From Alphaproteobacteria bacterium (lineage in GTDB: Bacteria; Pseudomonadota; Alphaproteobacteria; Micropepsales; Micropepsaceae): a stretch of DNA of 64,000 nt. Where the stretch lies: the NCBI GenBank assembly GCA_021325375.1, contig JAJPHG010000041.1, forward strand, positions 62,001-126,000. Reading direction: 5' to 3'. Below, in pieces: positions 38,222 to 48,401 of the stretch. The notes under the pieces are model-generated. The model did not search any database. It saw only the letters and a list, made by a program, of their open reading frames with translations, and was not told the origin of the DNA. A program made the position numbers and the translations under genes. Numbering within the stretch: the stretch's first letter is position 1; each line of letters opens with the position of its first letter.

Positions 38222-39712
38222 TCAGTCGCCGAGCGCGTAGAGCTTGGCGTTGTTGATCGCGTAGGTCGTGCCGTCCGGGCCGATGACGGTCGGCGTATAG
38301 GCTTCGCCGCGCGGCGCATTCAGCTTCAGCCGCGTGAGCGAATCCTTCGCCAGGTCCCAGCGATAGGTGTGGCCGTCCTCGGCGTTGGCGATCACGGCCT
38401 TCCCCGCCGCGTCGACCACCGCGGAATTGATGCACCATTCGTAGACCACGCCCGCCGGCGCGCCCGGGAACTGCGTCGGGTTCACCTTGGTCATCACTTC
38501 CTTCATCACGGTCGCGTTGCTGAAGCGGTCCTTCTGCGTCTCGTCGGGCGAGATGATCGCGATCTCGTTGTGGCCGTTGCCGTTCCCGAAGCCGTAATAG
38601 TTGTTGTACTTGGTCATCAAGAGATAGGGCGACGAGCCGGTATAGGACGGCACCGCGCTCGTCGGCACCACCGAGACCGTGTCGTCCCAGCCGAACGAGC
38701 CCGGCGTCTTGGACTGGCTGAGGTCGGAGCTGAAATGCAGCATCCAGCCGCGGCCGTTATGCACGCCGGGATTGCTCTCGACCACGCCGTAGAACACGTC
38801 GCCGTCGGGACCGACCGTCGGCGAGGCGGAGGAATCGTCGTAGAGCAGCGCGTCGGTGCCGGCGGCCGGATCCTTCAGCCGCACCTTGGATTTGGGCGCC
38901 AGCGTCGCGCTGTCGAGGGCGACGAGATAGCCCGCCTCGCCGTCGCTGACCGCGATGTAGATCGTCGATTGGTCGGCCGATACCGCCGGCCCGCAGTTCT
39001 GCGCGACTTCGACGATCTCGCTGTCCTGGGCGGCGTTGGCGGCGGAGATCCAGGTGCCGGTGCCGTCGGCGCCGACGCGGGCGATGCCGCTCTCGAGCTT
39101 GCCCGGCACGGCACCCGTCACCGCGAAGCCGAAATAGACGTTGCCCGCCTCGTCCGCCGTGATCGGCGTGTCGATCATGACATGCTGGTCGAAGACGGTC
39201 TTGTTCTTGCGGTACTTGGCATTGCCGTAGAAGGCGATGCGGCCGTGGGTTCCGGTCTTGAGGTCCGGCGTGTCGCGGTACAGGACCGTGCCGCCCGCGC
39301 CCGCGTAGTAGAACCGGTTCTGCGCGGTCAGATGCGCGGGGAAGCTCGGCGTCCAGTCGTGCGGCGCGAAGACGAAGTCGGTGTCCGTCCTCCAGACCAC
39401 GGAGCCGTCGGCCCCCGCATGCGCCTCCATGCGGAAGCCGTTATCGGCGCCGGTCTTGACCGGGATCAGGATCGTGTTCGAGGCCGTGATCATCGGCGAG
39501 CCGTAATGGATCAGGAGCTCGCCGCCGGAATATTGCGGGTTCAGGTCGATCGCGGTCTTCCAATGCAGGCTGTGGATCTTCTGCCCCTTCGCGGGCGCAG
39601 GCGCGGTGTGCTGGGCGTTGCCGCCGTAACCCCGCCAGGCGGGTGTCTCCTGCGCCGGCGCCGGCGCGGCCGCGCAAAGGCAAACGAGTGCTCCGGTGAA
39701 CATCGCCTTCAT
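38222..39712 (-). CDS. Secreted beta-propeller-like (PQQ/YncE-type) protein
   Basis: 496 residues with signal peptide MKAMFTGALVCLCAAAPAPA. Repeating blade-like segments: GRIAFYGNAKYRK, ITADEAGNVYFGF, VSADQSTIYIAV, GYLVALDSATLAPKSKVRLK, PTVGPDGDVFYGV and ending TPTVIGPDGTTYAINNAKLY with ALGD. The N-terminal TPAWRGYGGNAQHTAPAPAK resembles the Trp-docking start of outer-membrane assembly and PQQ-repeat proteins. No catalytic signature. GGAGAGTTCG precedes the ATG. Confidence 0.68.
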   Translation of the reverse strand: MKAMFTGALVCLCAAAPAPAQETPAWRGYGGNAQHTAPAPAKGQKIHSLHWKTAIDLNPQYSGGELLIHYGSPMITASNTILIPVKTGADNGFRMEAHAGADGSVVWRTDTDFVFAPHDWTPSFPAHLTAQNRFYYAGAGGTVLYRDTPDLKTGTHGRIAFYGNAKYRKNKTVFDQHVMIDTPITADEAGNVYFGFAVTGAVPGKLESGIARVGADGTGTWISAANAAQDSEIVEVAQNCGPAVSADQSTIYIAVSDGEAGYLVALDSATLAPKSKVRLKDPAAGTDALLYDDSSASPTVGPDGDVFYGVVESNPGVHNGRGWMLHFSSDLSQSKTPGSFGWDDTVSVVPTSAVPSYTGSSPYLLMTKYNNYYGFGNGNGHNEIAIISPDETQKDRFSNATVMKEVMTKVNPTQFPGAPAGVVYEWCINSAVVDAAGKAVIANAEDGHTYRWDLAKDSLTRLKLNAPRGEAYTPTVIGPDGTTYAINNAKLYALGD

Positions 39713-39815
39713 CGAACTCTCCGAACCTGCTGGATCCCGCAGGCCGACACTAGAGGGTTCAAATGCCACGCGCTAGGCTGGCCCCGCCCCTGCCCTTTCA
39801 TTACATTGTACGGCC

Positions 39816-40460
39816 ATGCGCCGCCTGATTCATCTGACCCTGTCACCGCCCTCGCGCGTCGCCCGCCTGATGCTGGGCGAGAAGCGGCTGAGCTTCGATC
39901 CCTCGGCATCGGAAGACCCCCACGCGCATCTGCCCGTCTTCGTCGACCTCGACGGCACGCGCTGCACCGGGCTGTGGGCGGTGATCGACCATCTCGAAGG
40001 CACCTATCCCGAGCGGGCGCTGGTGCCGGAAGACCCTGCCATCCGCGCCGAGACCCTGCGCTGGTTCGATTGGGCGATGGGGCCACTCGGCGAGCGCGCC
40101 ACGCGCAAGATCCTCTACGAGAAGGCGGCGCAGCGCTTCACCGGCGCCCCCACCATCGGCGCGCCCGACATGAACGTGGTCCGCCAGGGGCGCGAGGCGC
40201 TCAAGGCGGTGTTGCCGGTGATCGGCAAGGCGGCGGAGGCGAACGGCAACCTCGTCGCGCGCGACTGCCTGCTCGCCGACCTCGCCGTCGCGGCGCATCT
40301 GTCGGCGCTCGACTATTTCGGCGAAGTTCCGTGGACGGAATACCCGGCCGCCGGCGAATGGTATCTGCGCATCAAGTCGCGGCCGTCCTTCCGCTCGCTG
40401 CTCGCCGACCGCCTGCCCGGCCAGCCGCCGGTCGCCAACTATGCCGAACTCGATTTCTGA
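39816..40460 (+). CDS. Glutathione S-transferase family protein
   Basis: 214 residues. Thioredoxin-like N-domain with [20 protein letters not shown] (active-site Ser region) and [20 protein letters not shown] (cis-Pro replaced by a short LPVF segment); all-helical C-domain with [13 protein letters not shown] and [19 protein letters not shown]. It resembles bacterial GSTs linked to QueG in alphaproteobacteria, where a GST gene very commonly precedes queG. Its 3' end overlaps queG by 20 bp, indicating coupling. Substrate unknown. Confidence 0.82.
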   Translation: MRRLIHLTLSPPSRVARLMLGEKRLSFDPSASEDPHAHLPVFVDLDGTRCTGLWAVIDHLEGTYPERALVPEDPAIRAETLRWFDWAMGPLGERATRKILYEKAAQRFTGAPTIGAPDMNVVRQGREALKAVLPVIGKAAEANGNLVARDCLLADLAVAAHLSALDYFGEVPWTEYPAAGEWYLRIKSRPSFRSLLADRLPGQPPVANYAELDF

Positions 40461-41571
40461 CGCGATCCGCGAACGCGCGATCGCCGAAGGCTTCGACGCC
40501 GTCCGCTTCGCGTCCGCCGCGGCGCCGCCCGACGCCGCCGAGCGCCTGGCGACGTTCCTCGGCGAAAGCCGTCATGGCACGATGGACTGGCTGGAGCGCA
40601 ATGCCGAGCGCCGCAGCGATCCGCACATGCTGTGGCCGCAGGCCAGGAGCATCATCGTGCTCGGCGCCAATTACGGACCCGGCCACGATCCTTTGGCCGT
40701 GCTGTCGCAGAAGGAATTGGGCGCGATCTCCGTTTATGCGCAAGGAAGCGACTATCACGACGTCCTGAAGACGAAGCTCAAGCGCCTCGCAGCCGGCATC
40801 GCGCGCGACTACACGGCAGACGTGAAAGTCTTCGTCGACACCGCGCCGGTTCTCGAGAAGCCGCTCGCCGAAGCCGCAGGCATGGGCTGGCAGGGCAAGC
40901 ACACCAATCTCGTCAGCCGCGAGTTCGGCTCGTGGCTGTTCCTGGGCTCGGTGTTCACGACGCTGGAGCTCGCGCCCGATCCGCCGGAGAGCGACCACTG
41001 CGGCCAATGCCATGCCTGCCTGGACGTGTGCCCGACACGCGCGTTCCCGGCGCCCTATCAGCTCGACGCACGACGCTGCATCTCGTACCTCACGATCGAG
41101 CACAAAGGCCATATCCCGCGCGAGTTCCGCGAGCCGATGGGCAACCGCATCTATGGCTGCGACGACTGCCTCGCCGTGTGCCCGTGGAACAAGTTCGCGC
41201 AGGTCGCCCGCGAGGCGCGCTTCCACGCCCGCGCCGAACTTCGCCGCCCCAAGCTCGCCGATCTCGCGAGCCTCGACGATGCGGGCTTCCGCGAGCTCTT
41301 CAGCGGCTCGCCCGTCAAGCGCATCGGCCGCGACCGCTTCGTGCGCAACGTCCTCATCGCCATCGGCAACAGCGGCGATGCGCTTCTCGCCTCTTCGGCG
41401 CAGGCGCTGCTCGACGATCCCTCGCCGCTGGTGCGCGCGATGGCGGTGTGGGCGCTGTCGCGATTGCTGGACGAGACGAGCCTCGCCTCGCTGAAGGAGG
41501 CGCGGGGGCCAAAAGAATGCGACGAAGGCGTACGCGCCGAGTGGGACGCTATCTCGCGCCCGTCTGGCTGA
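40441..41571 (+). CDS. queG: Epoxyqueuosine reductase
   Basis: 376 residues. Cobalamin- and Fe-S-dependent last step of queuosine synthesis on tRNA. Two ferredoxin-type clusters are visible, [13 protein letters not shown] and [10 protein letters not shown]. The N-terminal Cbl-binding part has [26 protein letters not shown] and [14 protein letters not shown] (with the catalytic Asp). HEAT-like C-terminus ([20 protein letters not shown]). Length and motifs match the family. Confidence 0.95.
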   Translation: MPNSISDAIRERAIAEGFDAVRFASAAAPPDAAERLATFLGESRHGTMDWLERNAERRSDPHMLWPQARSIIVLGANYGPGHDPLAVLSQKELGAISVYAQGSDYHDVLKTKLKRLAAGIARDYTADVKVFVDTAPVLEKPLAEAAGMGWQGKHTNLVSREFGSWLFLGSVFTTLELAPDPPESDHCGQCHACLDVCPTRAFPAPYQLDARRCISYLTIEHKGHIPREFREPMGNRIYGCDDCLAVCPWNKFAQVAREARFHARAELRRPKLADLASLDDAGFRELFSGSPVKRIGRDRFVRNVLIAIGNSGDALLASSAQALLDDPSPLVRAMAVWALSRLLDETSLASLKEARGPKECDEGVRAEWDAISRPSG

Positions 41572-42304
41572 GATATTCGCTCGCCAGCGCCGCGGCGCGC
41601 GACTTGGGCGCGAGCTTCACGACCTGTTGCCAATCGGCATCGGCGCCCTTGACGTCGCCGTCCTCGTACTTCATCGCCCCGCGCTCGACCAGCGCGTCGC
41701 CGTAGTTTGGGAAGATCGCGAGCGCGCGCGCGATGTCGGCCCGCGCGTCCGCCTTCCTGCCCGCCGCATGCCGCGCGCTGGCACGCAGCACCAGCAGATC
41801 CGTGCGGTCGGGATCGGAGGTCAGTGCCGCGCTCAGATCCGCGTCGGTGCCGGCCCAGTCCTTGCGCATCGCGCGCGCTCGCGCCCGGTCGGCGAGGATA
41901 TCGACGTCGTGCGGCGTGAAGACCAGCGCGTTGGAGAACGAGACTTCGGCGCGCGCGCCGTCCTCGGCCAGCAACCAGGCATTGCCGGCCTGATCGTAGA
42001 GCTGCGCCCGCAGCGGCGGCTTGAGGCTCAACTGCTGCGCCAGCATGTCGAGCTTGGGCCCGGCCTCGGCATAGCGGCCGAGCTGGACCAGCGCCAGCGC
42101 GCCGCAATGCTCCGCCGAGCTGCCGCCGCCCGCGCTGTGCCAGGCGAGCGCCTGGTTGTACGCCCCCTGCGCGTCGATCCTGGTGAGCTGAATGCATTGC
42201 TGATAGCGGCTTGAATTGTCGATGCCCTCGCCCATGTCCGACGCGGCGGTCGCGGCGGCGGGGAAGATCAAAACGGCTAGTGAAAACGCAACATAGCATC
42301 GCAT
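41549..42304 (-). CDS. Secreted TPR protein
   Basis: 251 residues, signal peptide [20 protein letters not shown], then TPR-like repeats ([98 protein letters not shown]). Likely a periplasmic scaffold. The 3' end overlaps queG by 23 bp, convergently. Divergent from the Ste24-like protease gene 77 bp away. Confidence 0.78.
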   Translation of the reverse strand: MRCYVAFSLAVLIFPAAATAASDMGEGIDNSSRYQQCIQLTRIDAQGAYNQALAWHSAGGGSSAEHCGALALVQLGRYAEAGPKLDMLAQQLSLKPPLRAQLYDQAGNAWLLAEDGARAEVSFSNALVFTPHDVDILADRARARAMRKDWAGTDADLSAALTSDPDRTDLLVLRASARHAAGRKADARADIARALAIFPNYGDALVERGAMKYEDGDVKGADADWQQVVKLAPKSRAAALASEYLSQTGAR

Positions 42305-42380
42305 GGCGGTAAGAGACCCGGGGCAGGTGGCAAAAGCAAGCGGCCCTCTGTTAAGGTTTCCACAGGAACGGGAGGATTCG

Positions 42381-43739
42381 ATGGCAAAGTCTTTGTCGTG
42401 CTTGATCGCCATGCTGGCGATGATCGTGCTGTCGGCAGTCATGGCCGGGCCCGCGGCCGCGCAGGCGGGACCGAGCGCGGCACCCACCTCCACCATCGAC
42501 GTCCATGCCCTGCCGCCTGCCGGGACGGCCGCGCAATTCGACGCCGACAAGGCGACCAACGCCTATCTCGCGCGCATCAGCGGCGACGCGCGGAAGAAAT
42601 CGGACTCCTATTTCGAGGGCGGCTACGTGCTGCTCTTCATCGATGCGCTCGTCGCCATCGCACTGTCGGGGCTGCTGCTCTTCCTGCGCATCTCCTCGCG
42701 CATGCGCAAGATCGCGGAAGGCGTCACGCGCTCGCGCTTCGTCCAGGCACCGATCTACATCGCGCTCTATCTTGTGCTGACGACCGTCGTGACGCTGCCG
42801 CTCGGGATCTATGAGGGCTTCTTCCGCGAGCACGATTACGGCCTGTCCAACCAGAATTTCGGCCAGTGGTTCGGCGAATATGCGATCTCCTTCGCGATCG
42901 AATTCGTCGTGTTCGTCATCCTGGGCACGATCGTCTATGCGGTGATCCGCAGGACGAGACAATATTGGTGGGTCTGGGCAACGGTCATCAGCCTCGTCTT
43001 CGGCATCTTCGCCGCCATGATCGCGCCCGTCTATATCGCGCCGCTGTTCAACACCTACACGCCGCTCAAGGACGGCCCGGTCAAGCAGCACATCCTGTCG
43101 CTGGCGCGCTCGGAAGGCATTCCGGTGACCAATGTCTATGAGTTCGACGCGTCGCGGCAGTCCAAGCGCATCTCCGCCAACGTCTCGGGCATGTTCAGCA
43201 CGACGCGCGTCTCGCTCAACGACAATCTGCTCAAACGCTCCACCGAGCGCGAGATCCTCGCCGTCCTCGGCCACGAGATGGGCCATTATGTCCTCGATCA
43301 CGGCATGCGGCTCGTGGTGCTGAACGGGCTTGTGATGCTGTTCGCCTTCGGCTTCACCGCGTGGGGTTTCAATGTGCTCGCCAGGATCTTCGGCGGCATA
43401 TGGGACGTGCGCGGCATCGACGATCCCGCCGGCCTGCCCGCGCTGGTGGCGCTTCTGACGTTCTTTTTCCTTGCCGCGACGCCACTGACCAACACGATCT
43501 CGCGGACGACGGAGGCGCAGGCCGACATCTTCGGCATCAACGCCGCGCGCCAGCCCGACGGCTTCGCGGAAGCCGCGCTGCAGCTCAGCGAATACAGGAA
43601 GCTCGATCCCTCTCCGCTCGAGGAGTTCGTGTTCTACGACCATCCCTCGGGCCGCAGCCGCATCTCGATGATGATGCGTTGGAAGGCCGAGCACCTGAAC
43701 GATCCCGACATCAAGGCGGGACCGGTCTCCCCGCAATAG
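42381..43739 (+). CDS. M48 peptidase, Ste24/CAAX-protease-1-like
   Basis: 452 residues, polytopic membrane protein. Zinc site HEMGH in LAVLGHEMGHYVLDHGM and the downstream Glu in TTEAQADIFGINAARQ. The N-terminal half contains the extra helices and the GIYEGFFREHDYGLSNQNFG block diagnostic of eukaryotic-type Ste24 proteases; FYDHPSGRSRISMMMRW closes the fold. In bacteria these are membrane-protein quality-control proteases. GGGAGGATTCG precedes the ATG; the N-terminus also resembles a signal peptide. Confidence 0.9.
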   Translation: MAKSLSCLIAMLAMIVLSAVMAGPAAAQAGPSAAPTSTIDVHALPPAGTAAQFDADKATNAYLARISGDARKKSDSYFEGGYVLLFIDALVAIALSGLLLFLRISSRMRKIAEGVTRSRFVQAPIYIALYLVLTTVVTLPLGIYEGFFREHDYGLSNQNFGQWFGEYAISFAIEFVVFVILGTIVYAVIRRTRQYWWVWATVISLVFGIFAAMIAPVYIAPLFNTYTPLKDGPVKQHILSLARSEGIPVTNVYEFDASRQSKRISANVSGMFSTTRVSLNDNLLKRSTEREILAVLGHEMGHYVLDHGMRLVVLNGLVMLFAFGFTAWGFNVLARIFGGIWDVRGIDDPAGLPALVALLTFFFLAATPLTNTISRTTEAQADIFGINAARQPDGFAEAALQLSEYRKLDPSPLEEFVFYDHPSGRSRISMMMRWKAEHLNDPDIKAGPVSPQ

Positions 43740-43775
43740 ATGCGCCAGGTGCCCGCAATATCCGCCGGGAAAGCG

Positions 43776-44090
43776 ATGCGGCCCGTTGCAGCGCTGCTTG
43801 CGATTTTCCTCGCGAGCTGTTCGACGGACCCGATAAGTGTTCAAAGCGGAGGATATGGCTGGTCGATCGCTTACTTCAGCACGCCTGGCGGCGAAGAGTA
43901 TCTGTCGATCACCGCCACCCACGAACTTTCAAAGAAGCGAAGCGATCTCAACAGTCAAGCAGCAATCGAAGCAGCGCGGGTGTTTTTGCGCAACGTAGGT
44001 GATAGGTGCACGGCGGCTTCAGCCACGGAGGCGACAAGACATTCCATTGCCGATCCGCCGGGGTGGAACGTCACGCTGAAGTGCCCTTGA
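43776..44090 (+). CDS. Small putative lipoprotein
   Basis: 104 residues from the ATG giving [20 protein letters not shown], a short lipoprotein signal with lipobox LASC. Mature part [20 protein letters not shown], two later Cys (DRCTAAS, LKCP). The upstream in-frame ATG at 43740, right after the M48 stop, would add 12 residues and is less consistent with a lipoprotein signal. Less GC-biased than its neighbours. It overlaps hisG convergently by 20 bp. No family recognised. Confidence 0.6.
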   Translation: MRPVAALLAIFLASCSTDPISVQSGGYGWSIAYFSTPGGEEYLSITATHELSKKRSDLNSQAAIEAARVFLRNVGDRCTAASATEATRHSIADPPGWNVTLKCP

Positions 44091-45021
44091 GAAGAAGCGC
44101 GCGCGCGAGCTTCTCGTCGAGGATGTCCGCGCCATCGAAGACATAATCGACGTCGTGCACGGTCGCGGCGCCCAGCACCGCCACCGCCTCCATCAGCCGC
44201 TCGCGCGGACAGAGCAGCGAATATTCCTCGCCGCCGCGCGAGAGCATCGTGACCTTGGCTTGCGCGATCCTGCGTTCCGCGTCCTTGCCCAGGCGCACGC
44301 GCAGCACATGGCTCGCCTTGGCACGTTCGCGGGCGCCGAGCCGCACGAGCAACGCGCGGGCAGCGCCGCGCTCGCTCGCGTCCCAGTCGGCCGTGAGGCT
44401 TGCGGCGAGCTGCGCCTGGCTCTCCAGGATCGTGCCGTCCTCGAGCGTCTTGAGCCCGTTCGCCGCCAAGGTGGCACCCGTCGTCGTGATGTCGACGATG
44501 GCCTCGGCCGAGCCCGCTGTCGGCGCGCCTTCGGTCGCGCCCGCGCTCTCCACGATGCGGTAGTCCGAGATTCCGGCATGGGCGAAGAACGCGCGCGTCA
44601 GGTGCACGTATTTCGTCGCGATGCGCAGACGGCGGCGGTGCCGGTGCGCGAAAGCGGCGCAGACGTCGTCGAGATCCGCCATGGTCGAGATGTCGATCCA
44701 GGCCTGCGGCACCGCGACGACGACGTTCGCGTAGCCGAAGCCCAACGCATGAATGAGCGCGACCGACGCGGCGAGTTCCGGCGCGGTCTCGCGGATCAGA
44801 TCTTCGCCCGTGATCCCCAGATGCACGTCGCCCGCGACCAGGCTGGCCGCAATCTCCGATGCCGAAAGCAGGCGCACGTCGATGTCCGGCAGGCCGGCCA
44901 GGGTCGCGCGATAGCCTCGCGCGCCGGACGTCTTCTTGAGCGCAAGACCCGCATCGGCGAACCACTCCGCCGCCTGTTCCTGCAGCCTGCCTTTCGACGG
45001 GATCGCAAGCGTGAGCGTCAT
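44071..45021 (-). CDS. hisG: ATP phosphoribosyltransferase
   Basis: 316 residues, long-form HisG catalysing the first step of histidine biosynthesis. [20 protein letters not shown] opens it; [15 protein letters not shown] and the PRPP loop [19 protein letters not shown] are clear; the C-terminal ACT-like regulatory part is [20 protein letters not shown] to the end. It starts four bases inside the end of hisS, so both are co-translated. Confidence 0.93.
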   Translation of the reverse strand: MTLTLAIPSKGRLQEQAAEWFADAGLALKKTSGARGYRATLAGLPDIDVRLLSASEIAASLVAGDVHLGITGEDLIRETAPELAASVALIHALGFGYANVVVAVPQAWIDISTMADLDDVCAAFAHRHRRRLRIATKYVHLTRAFFAHAGISDYRIVESAGATEGAPTAGSAEAIVDITTTGATLAANGLKTLEDGTILESQAQLAASLTADWDASERGAARALLVRLGARERAKASHVLRVRLGKDAERRIAQAKVTMLSRGGEEYSLLCPRERLMEAVAVLGAATVHDVDYVFDGADILDEKLARALLLKGTSA

Positions 45022-46415
45022 CTCACACCCAACGCGGCGCGCACTTCCTTCGTCAGATCGTCACGGGCAACGGTCTTCTGCGCCTGACGCTCGCTCAGCC
45101 ATTCGGCGCGGCTGGCGATCGACTTCGCCAGATCCGCGCCGGCCGCGAGGTTCTTGATCGTGATCAGCTTGTTCGCCAACTCGTCGCCGCCTTCGATGAC
45201 CGCGAGCGCGGCACCCCGCTTGTCGGCATATTTGAGCTGATCGCCGAATCTCTTGTTGCCGACATAGGCTTCGGCGCGGAATCCCGCTTCGCGCAGCTCG
45301 CGCGCCGTGGCGAAAGCCCGCGCCGCATCGTCGAGCGACAGCACGACGATGAGCGGCTTCAAGTCACCGGTGAGCCCGCGCGAACGCAGTGCCGTCATCA
45401 ACCGGCTGACGCCGATGGAGATGCCGGTCGCCGGAACCTGCTGCCCCGTGAAGCGCGCGACCAGGTCGTCATAGCGCCCGCCGCCGGCCACCGAGCCGAA
45501 CACGACCTCTTCACCGTCCTCGTTCTTCATGGGGAATGTGAGCTGCGCCTCGAACACCGGGCCGGTGTAGTAGTCGAGACCGCGGATGATGGTGGTATCG
45601 ACGCGGACGCGGTCTTCGCCATAGCCGCTCGCGGTCAGGATGGCGGATATGGCGTTCAGATCGTCCATCCCGCCATCGACCTTGCCGTGCAGCAGGCCCA
45701 TCACCTGCGCGATCTGGTCGTCGTTCAGCTCCGCGCCCTTGGTGAAATCGCCGGACTCGTCCTTGCGGCCCGGGCCGAGAAGAAGCCGCACGCCGTCTTC
45801 TCCGAGACGGTCGAACTTGTCGATGGCGCGCAGGACCGCGCCGCGCTTTGCCATGTCCACCTGCGCGGACCCGAGCACGGCGTCGAGCAGCTTGCGGCTG
45901 TTCATTTTCACGACGAAGTCGCCGCGCTTCAGTCCGAGCGCCTCCAGCGCATCGCACACCATCATCGGCAGCTCGGCGTCGGCGGAGGGCGAATTGCTGC
46001 CGACCGTGTCGGCGTCGAATTGGGTGAACTCGCGATAGCGCCCGGGGCCGGGCTTCTCGTTGCGCCACACTTGGCCCACCTGATAGCGGCGGAAGGGCTT
46101 GGGCAGGTCCTGGAAGTTCTCGGCGAAGTAACGGGCCAGCGGCGCGGTCAGGTCGTAACGCAGCGACAGCCATTGCTCGTCGTCGTCGCGCAGCGAGAAG
46201 ACGCCCTCGTTCGGGCGGTCGACGTCCGGCAGGAACTTGCCGAGCGCGTCGGTGAACTCGAACGCCGGGGTTTCGAGCGGCTCGAAACCGTAGGATTGGT
46301 AGACGGTCCGGATGGTGTCGAGGACCTTGCGCTCCGCCGCGATCTCGGCGGCGGTGCGGTCACGAAAGCCGCGCGGAAGCCGCGCCTTGGGGCGCTGTGG
46401 TTTGGCGGTGCTCAT
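45018..46415 (-). CDS. hisS: Histidyl-tRNA synthetase
   Basis: 465 residues, class II synthetase. Motif 1 region ([16 protein letters not shown]), motif 2 ([20 protein letters not shown]) and the HisRS-specific [16 protein letters not shown], motif 3 with [11 protein letters not shown]-terminal anticodon domain ([40 protein letters not shown]) separates it from the shorter HisZ paralogue, although the partnership with hisG makes HisZ worth excluding. Length and the C-terminal domain favour a true HisS. Confidence 0.88.
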   Translation of the reverse strand: MSTAKPQRPKARLPRGFRDRTAAEIAAERKVLDTIRTVYQSYGFEPLETPAFEFTDALGKFLPDVDRPNEGVFSLRDDDEQWLSLRYDLTAPLARYFAENFQDLPKPFRRYQVGQVWRNEKPGPGRYREFTQFDADTVGSNSPSADAELPMMVCDALEALGLKRGDFVVKMNSRKLLDAVLGSAQVDMAKRGAVLRAIDKFDRLGEDGVRLLLGPGRKDESGDFTKGAELNDDQIAQVMGLLHGKVDGGMDDLNAISAILTASGYGEDRVRVDTTIIRGLDYYTGPVFEAQLTFPMKNEDGEEVVFGSVAGGGRYDDLVARFTGQQVPATGISIGVSRLMTALRSRGLTGDLKPLIVVLSLDDAARAFATARELREAGFRAEAYVGNKRFGDQLKYADKRGAALAVIEGGDELANKLITIKNLAAGADLAKSIASRAEWLSERQAQKTVARDDLTKEVRAALGVR

Positions 46416-46521
46416 GGGCCGGGTCGCTCATAGTGGGGCCGTTCCTTAAACGGCATGCTGCCGCGCAGCAACCGTTTTCTTAGTGTTAGAGTTCCCGCGG
46501 ACAAGTCAACTGGGCGGGCGC

Positions 46522-47526
46522 ATGGGTCAAAGCGGCTGGGACGAGATGCTGGCGGAGTTCCGTGCGCTGGGCGGAACGGCGGACAACATCTGCTTGCGCG
46601 AGGGCCCTTTCGGGCGCGGCCTGTTTCCCGTCGACCCGGCGCGGCCCGTCGCCGTCCATATCCCCGACAACCTCCTGATCGCGACCGCCGACACGCGGTT
46701 CGAGAACTGCGCATTCCGCGTCGCGCCGGACGCCCGGATCGGCGCGCGCGAACGCGCGTTCCTCGAGGCCTATGAGAACGGCTTCTCCTGGGGCGGCGGC
46801 GGCCAGGCGGAGACGGAGCGCGTCTTCGAGCAGGCGCAGGCGCTGCCGCCTGAGCTGCGCGCGCAGTTGCAGTCCGAATATCACTGCGGCGACTGGTTCA
46901 AGGAACCAACCGATGCGCTGGTGCAGGAAATGTTCATCGCCGCGCGCTGCATCCGCTATCGTGACCGCAACGTGGTGATGCCGATCGTGGAGTTTGCAAA
47001 CCACGGCGCGGGCGCGACCTATCTCACGCTGAACGGCATTGCGATCCAGGGCACATTTCCCGGCGAAGTGCTGATCCGATACGCAAGCTTCGATCCGCAC
47101 GGCATGTTCATGATCTTCGGCTTTGCCGCCGAGCAGCCGCAGGCGTTCAGCATCGCGCTCGGCGGCAAGGTGGGACCCAACCCCGTGCGGATCGGCCGCG
47201 ACCTCGGAAACCTGTCGCCCACGGCGCAGTATTGGGTTCCTCAACACGTGATGGAAGGAGGCACGGCGAAGCTGCAGTTCCTGATGATCGGAAACCGGCA
47301 GTTCCCGAGGCTCTGCAAGAGCGTGTTCTACAAGATCATGCGCGAGGCCGGGCTGTCGGGCTACGAAGAAGCCTTCGACACCATCCGCCACGCCAACCGC
47401 CTGCACTTCCTCAGCCTTCTGGCCGCATTGGAAACGGTCGAAGGCCCGATGGCGCTGAGCCTGCGGCGCATGGCGCGGTTCCAGCTCCAGGCAATGTCGT
47501 ATTGCTACGGTGCAGCCGAAATCTAG
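46522..47526 (+). CDS. SET-domain-like protein
   Basis: 334 residues, no signal peptide. The stretch VMPIVEFANHGAGATYLTLN and then FPGEVLIRYASFDPHGMFM with IFGFAAEQPQAFSI resembles the conserved NH-x and GEE-x-sY-x blocks of RuBisCO-type lysine methyltransferase SET domains, which bind SAM. Starts MGQSGWDEMLAEFRALGGTA. The remaining sequence is not diagnostic. A different fold remains possible. Confidence 0.45.
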   Translation: MGQSGWDEMLAEFRALGGTADNICLREGPFGRGLFPVDPARPVAVHIPDNLLIATADTRFENCAFRVAPDARIGARERAFLEAYENGFSWGGGGQAETERVFEQAQALPPELRAQLQSEYHCGDWFKEPTDALVQEMFIAARCIRYRDRNVVMPIVEFANHGAGATYLTLNGIAIQGTFPGEVLIRYASFDPHGMFMIFGFAAEQPQAFSIALGGKVGPNPVRIGRDLGNLSPTAQYWVPQHVMEGGTAKLQFLMIGNRQFPRLCKSVFYKIMREAGLSGYEEAFDTIRHANRLHFLSLLAALETVEGPMALSLRRMARFQLQAMSYCYGAAEI

Positions 47527-47624
47527 GCACGCGTGACGATGGTCACGCTCGCCCGGCAAAAGTGCGTATAATTACAGCGGATCGCGTCATCTCGCATGGG
47601 TGCTAGCCCGAGAAGGGGCATACA

Positions 47625-48362
47625 ATGCTATGGATCGTCGGAGTGATGCTTATTGCCGGACTTGTCGGCGGAGCAGCGGGTCACCTAAATACCCAGTCAG
47701 CCCCGTCCGGCGATGCGCCGCCGGCCGGCCCGCCCTGGAAAGCAGACGTCCTGATCGGCCTCGTGGCTGCACTCTGCGTGCCTATTTTCCTGCTGATCAC
47801 GCAAAGCAAGCTGATGGACAATCTTTGGAGCGATGCGCAGGCAGGCAAGCTACCCGATCTCAATCTGGTGTATCTAGCGGGCTTCTGCTTGATAGCTGCG
47901 TTCTACTCGAGATCATTCCTCCAATCGGTTTCCAATCAGGTCATCCGTCAGGAGCAAAAAGCTCTCAAGGCCGAAACGAAGAATCTCAAAGCCGGTCAGG
48001 AAGAGATCAAGGATAACATCGCCGATCTAGACAGCAAGGCGGAAGGCGCCACTCCGCCGACATCTGCAGAGGCGAATTTTGCGGCGGCCGCGAACAATGA
48101 TGATCTGAAGCCACTGCTGGACGAACTGTCGGACGAGGAAAAACGCGTCGTCCGGGCTCTGGCAAACGAGGACTATACCCGGCGCTCGCTCAGCGGAATC
48201 AGGAAGGAAGCCGAACTGAACCACTCGGAGACGGCGCAGGCGCTGGACCAGCTGACCCATCGCGGCTTGGTGAAGCAAAGCATCAGCAAGGTCACCGGCA
48301 GCAGACTCTACCAACTAGAGGCGAAAGGGTATCGGCTGGCCGAACTCCTGAAGAACAGCTGA
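47625..48362 (+). CDS. Three-TM domain protein with C-terminal winged helix
   Basis: 245 residues. Three hydrophobic segments (MLWIVGVMLIAGLVGGAAGH, VLIGLVAALCVPIFLLI and LNLVYLAGFCLIAAFYSRSF) match what I recall as the YEATS-associated three-TM family. A coiled-coil follows (QEQKALKAETKNLKAGQEEI), and a MarR-like winged helix at about 165-240 (EEKRVVRALANEDYTRRSLS, HSETAQALDQLTHRGLVKQ). Composition is clearly less GC-rich than its neighbours, suggesting transfer. No adjacent pYEATS gene. Possibly a membrane-tethered sensor or transcription factor. Confidence 0.55.
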   Translation: MLWIVGVMLIAGLVGGAAGHLNTQSAPSGDAPPAGPPWKADVLIGLVAALCVPIFLLITQSKLMDNLWSDAQAGKLPDLNLVYLAGFCLIAAFYSRSFLQSVSNQVIRQEQKALKAETKNLKAGQEEIKDNIADLDSKAEGATPPTSAEANFAAAANNDDLKPLLDELSDEEKRVVRALANEDYTRRSLSGIRKEAELNHSETAQALDQLTHRGLVKQSISKVTGSRLYQLEAKGYRLAELLKNS

Positions 48363-48401
48363 CCGATCCCGAAGATCGACGACCCCGCAGCGCTTCCTTG
48401 G

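Noticed and set aside
37861-38319. Ser/Asn-rich minus-strand frame
   Set aside because: No ribosome site, overlaps a well-supported gene and has unusual composition; treated as accidental.
45018-46415. HisZ (regulatory paralogue) for the hisG partner
   Set aside because: The HisRS-specific motif RGLDYYTG and a full anticodon domain are present; HisZ lacks the latter, and the HisG here is the long form that does not need HisZ.
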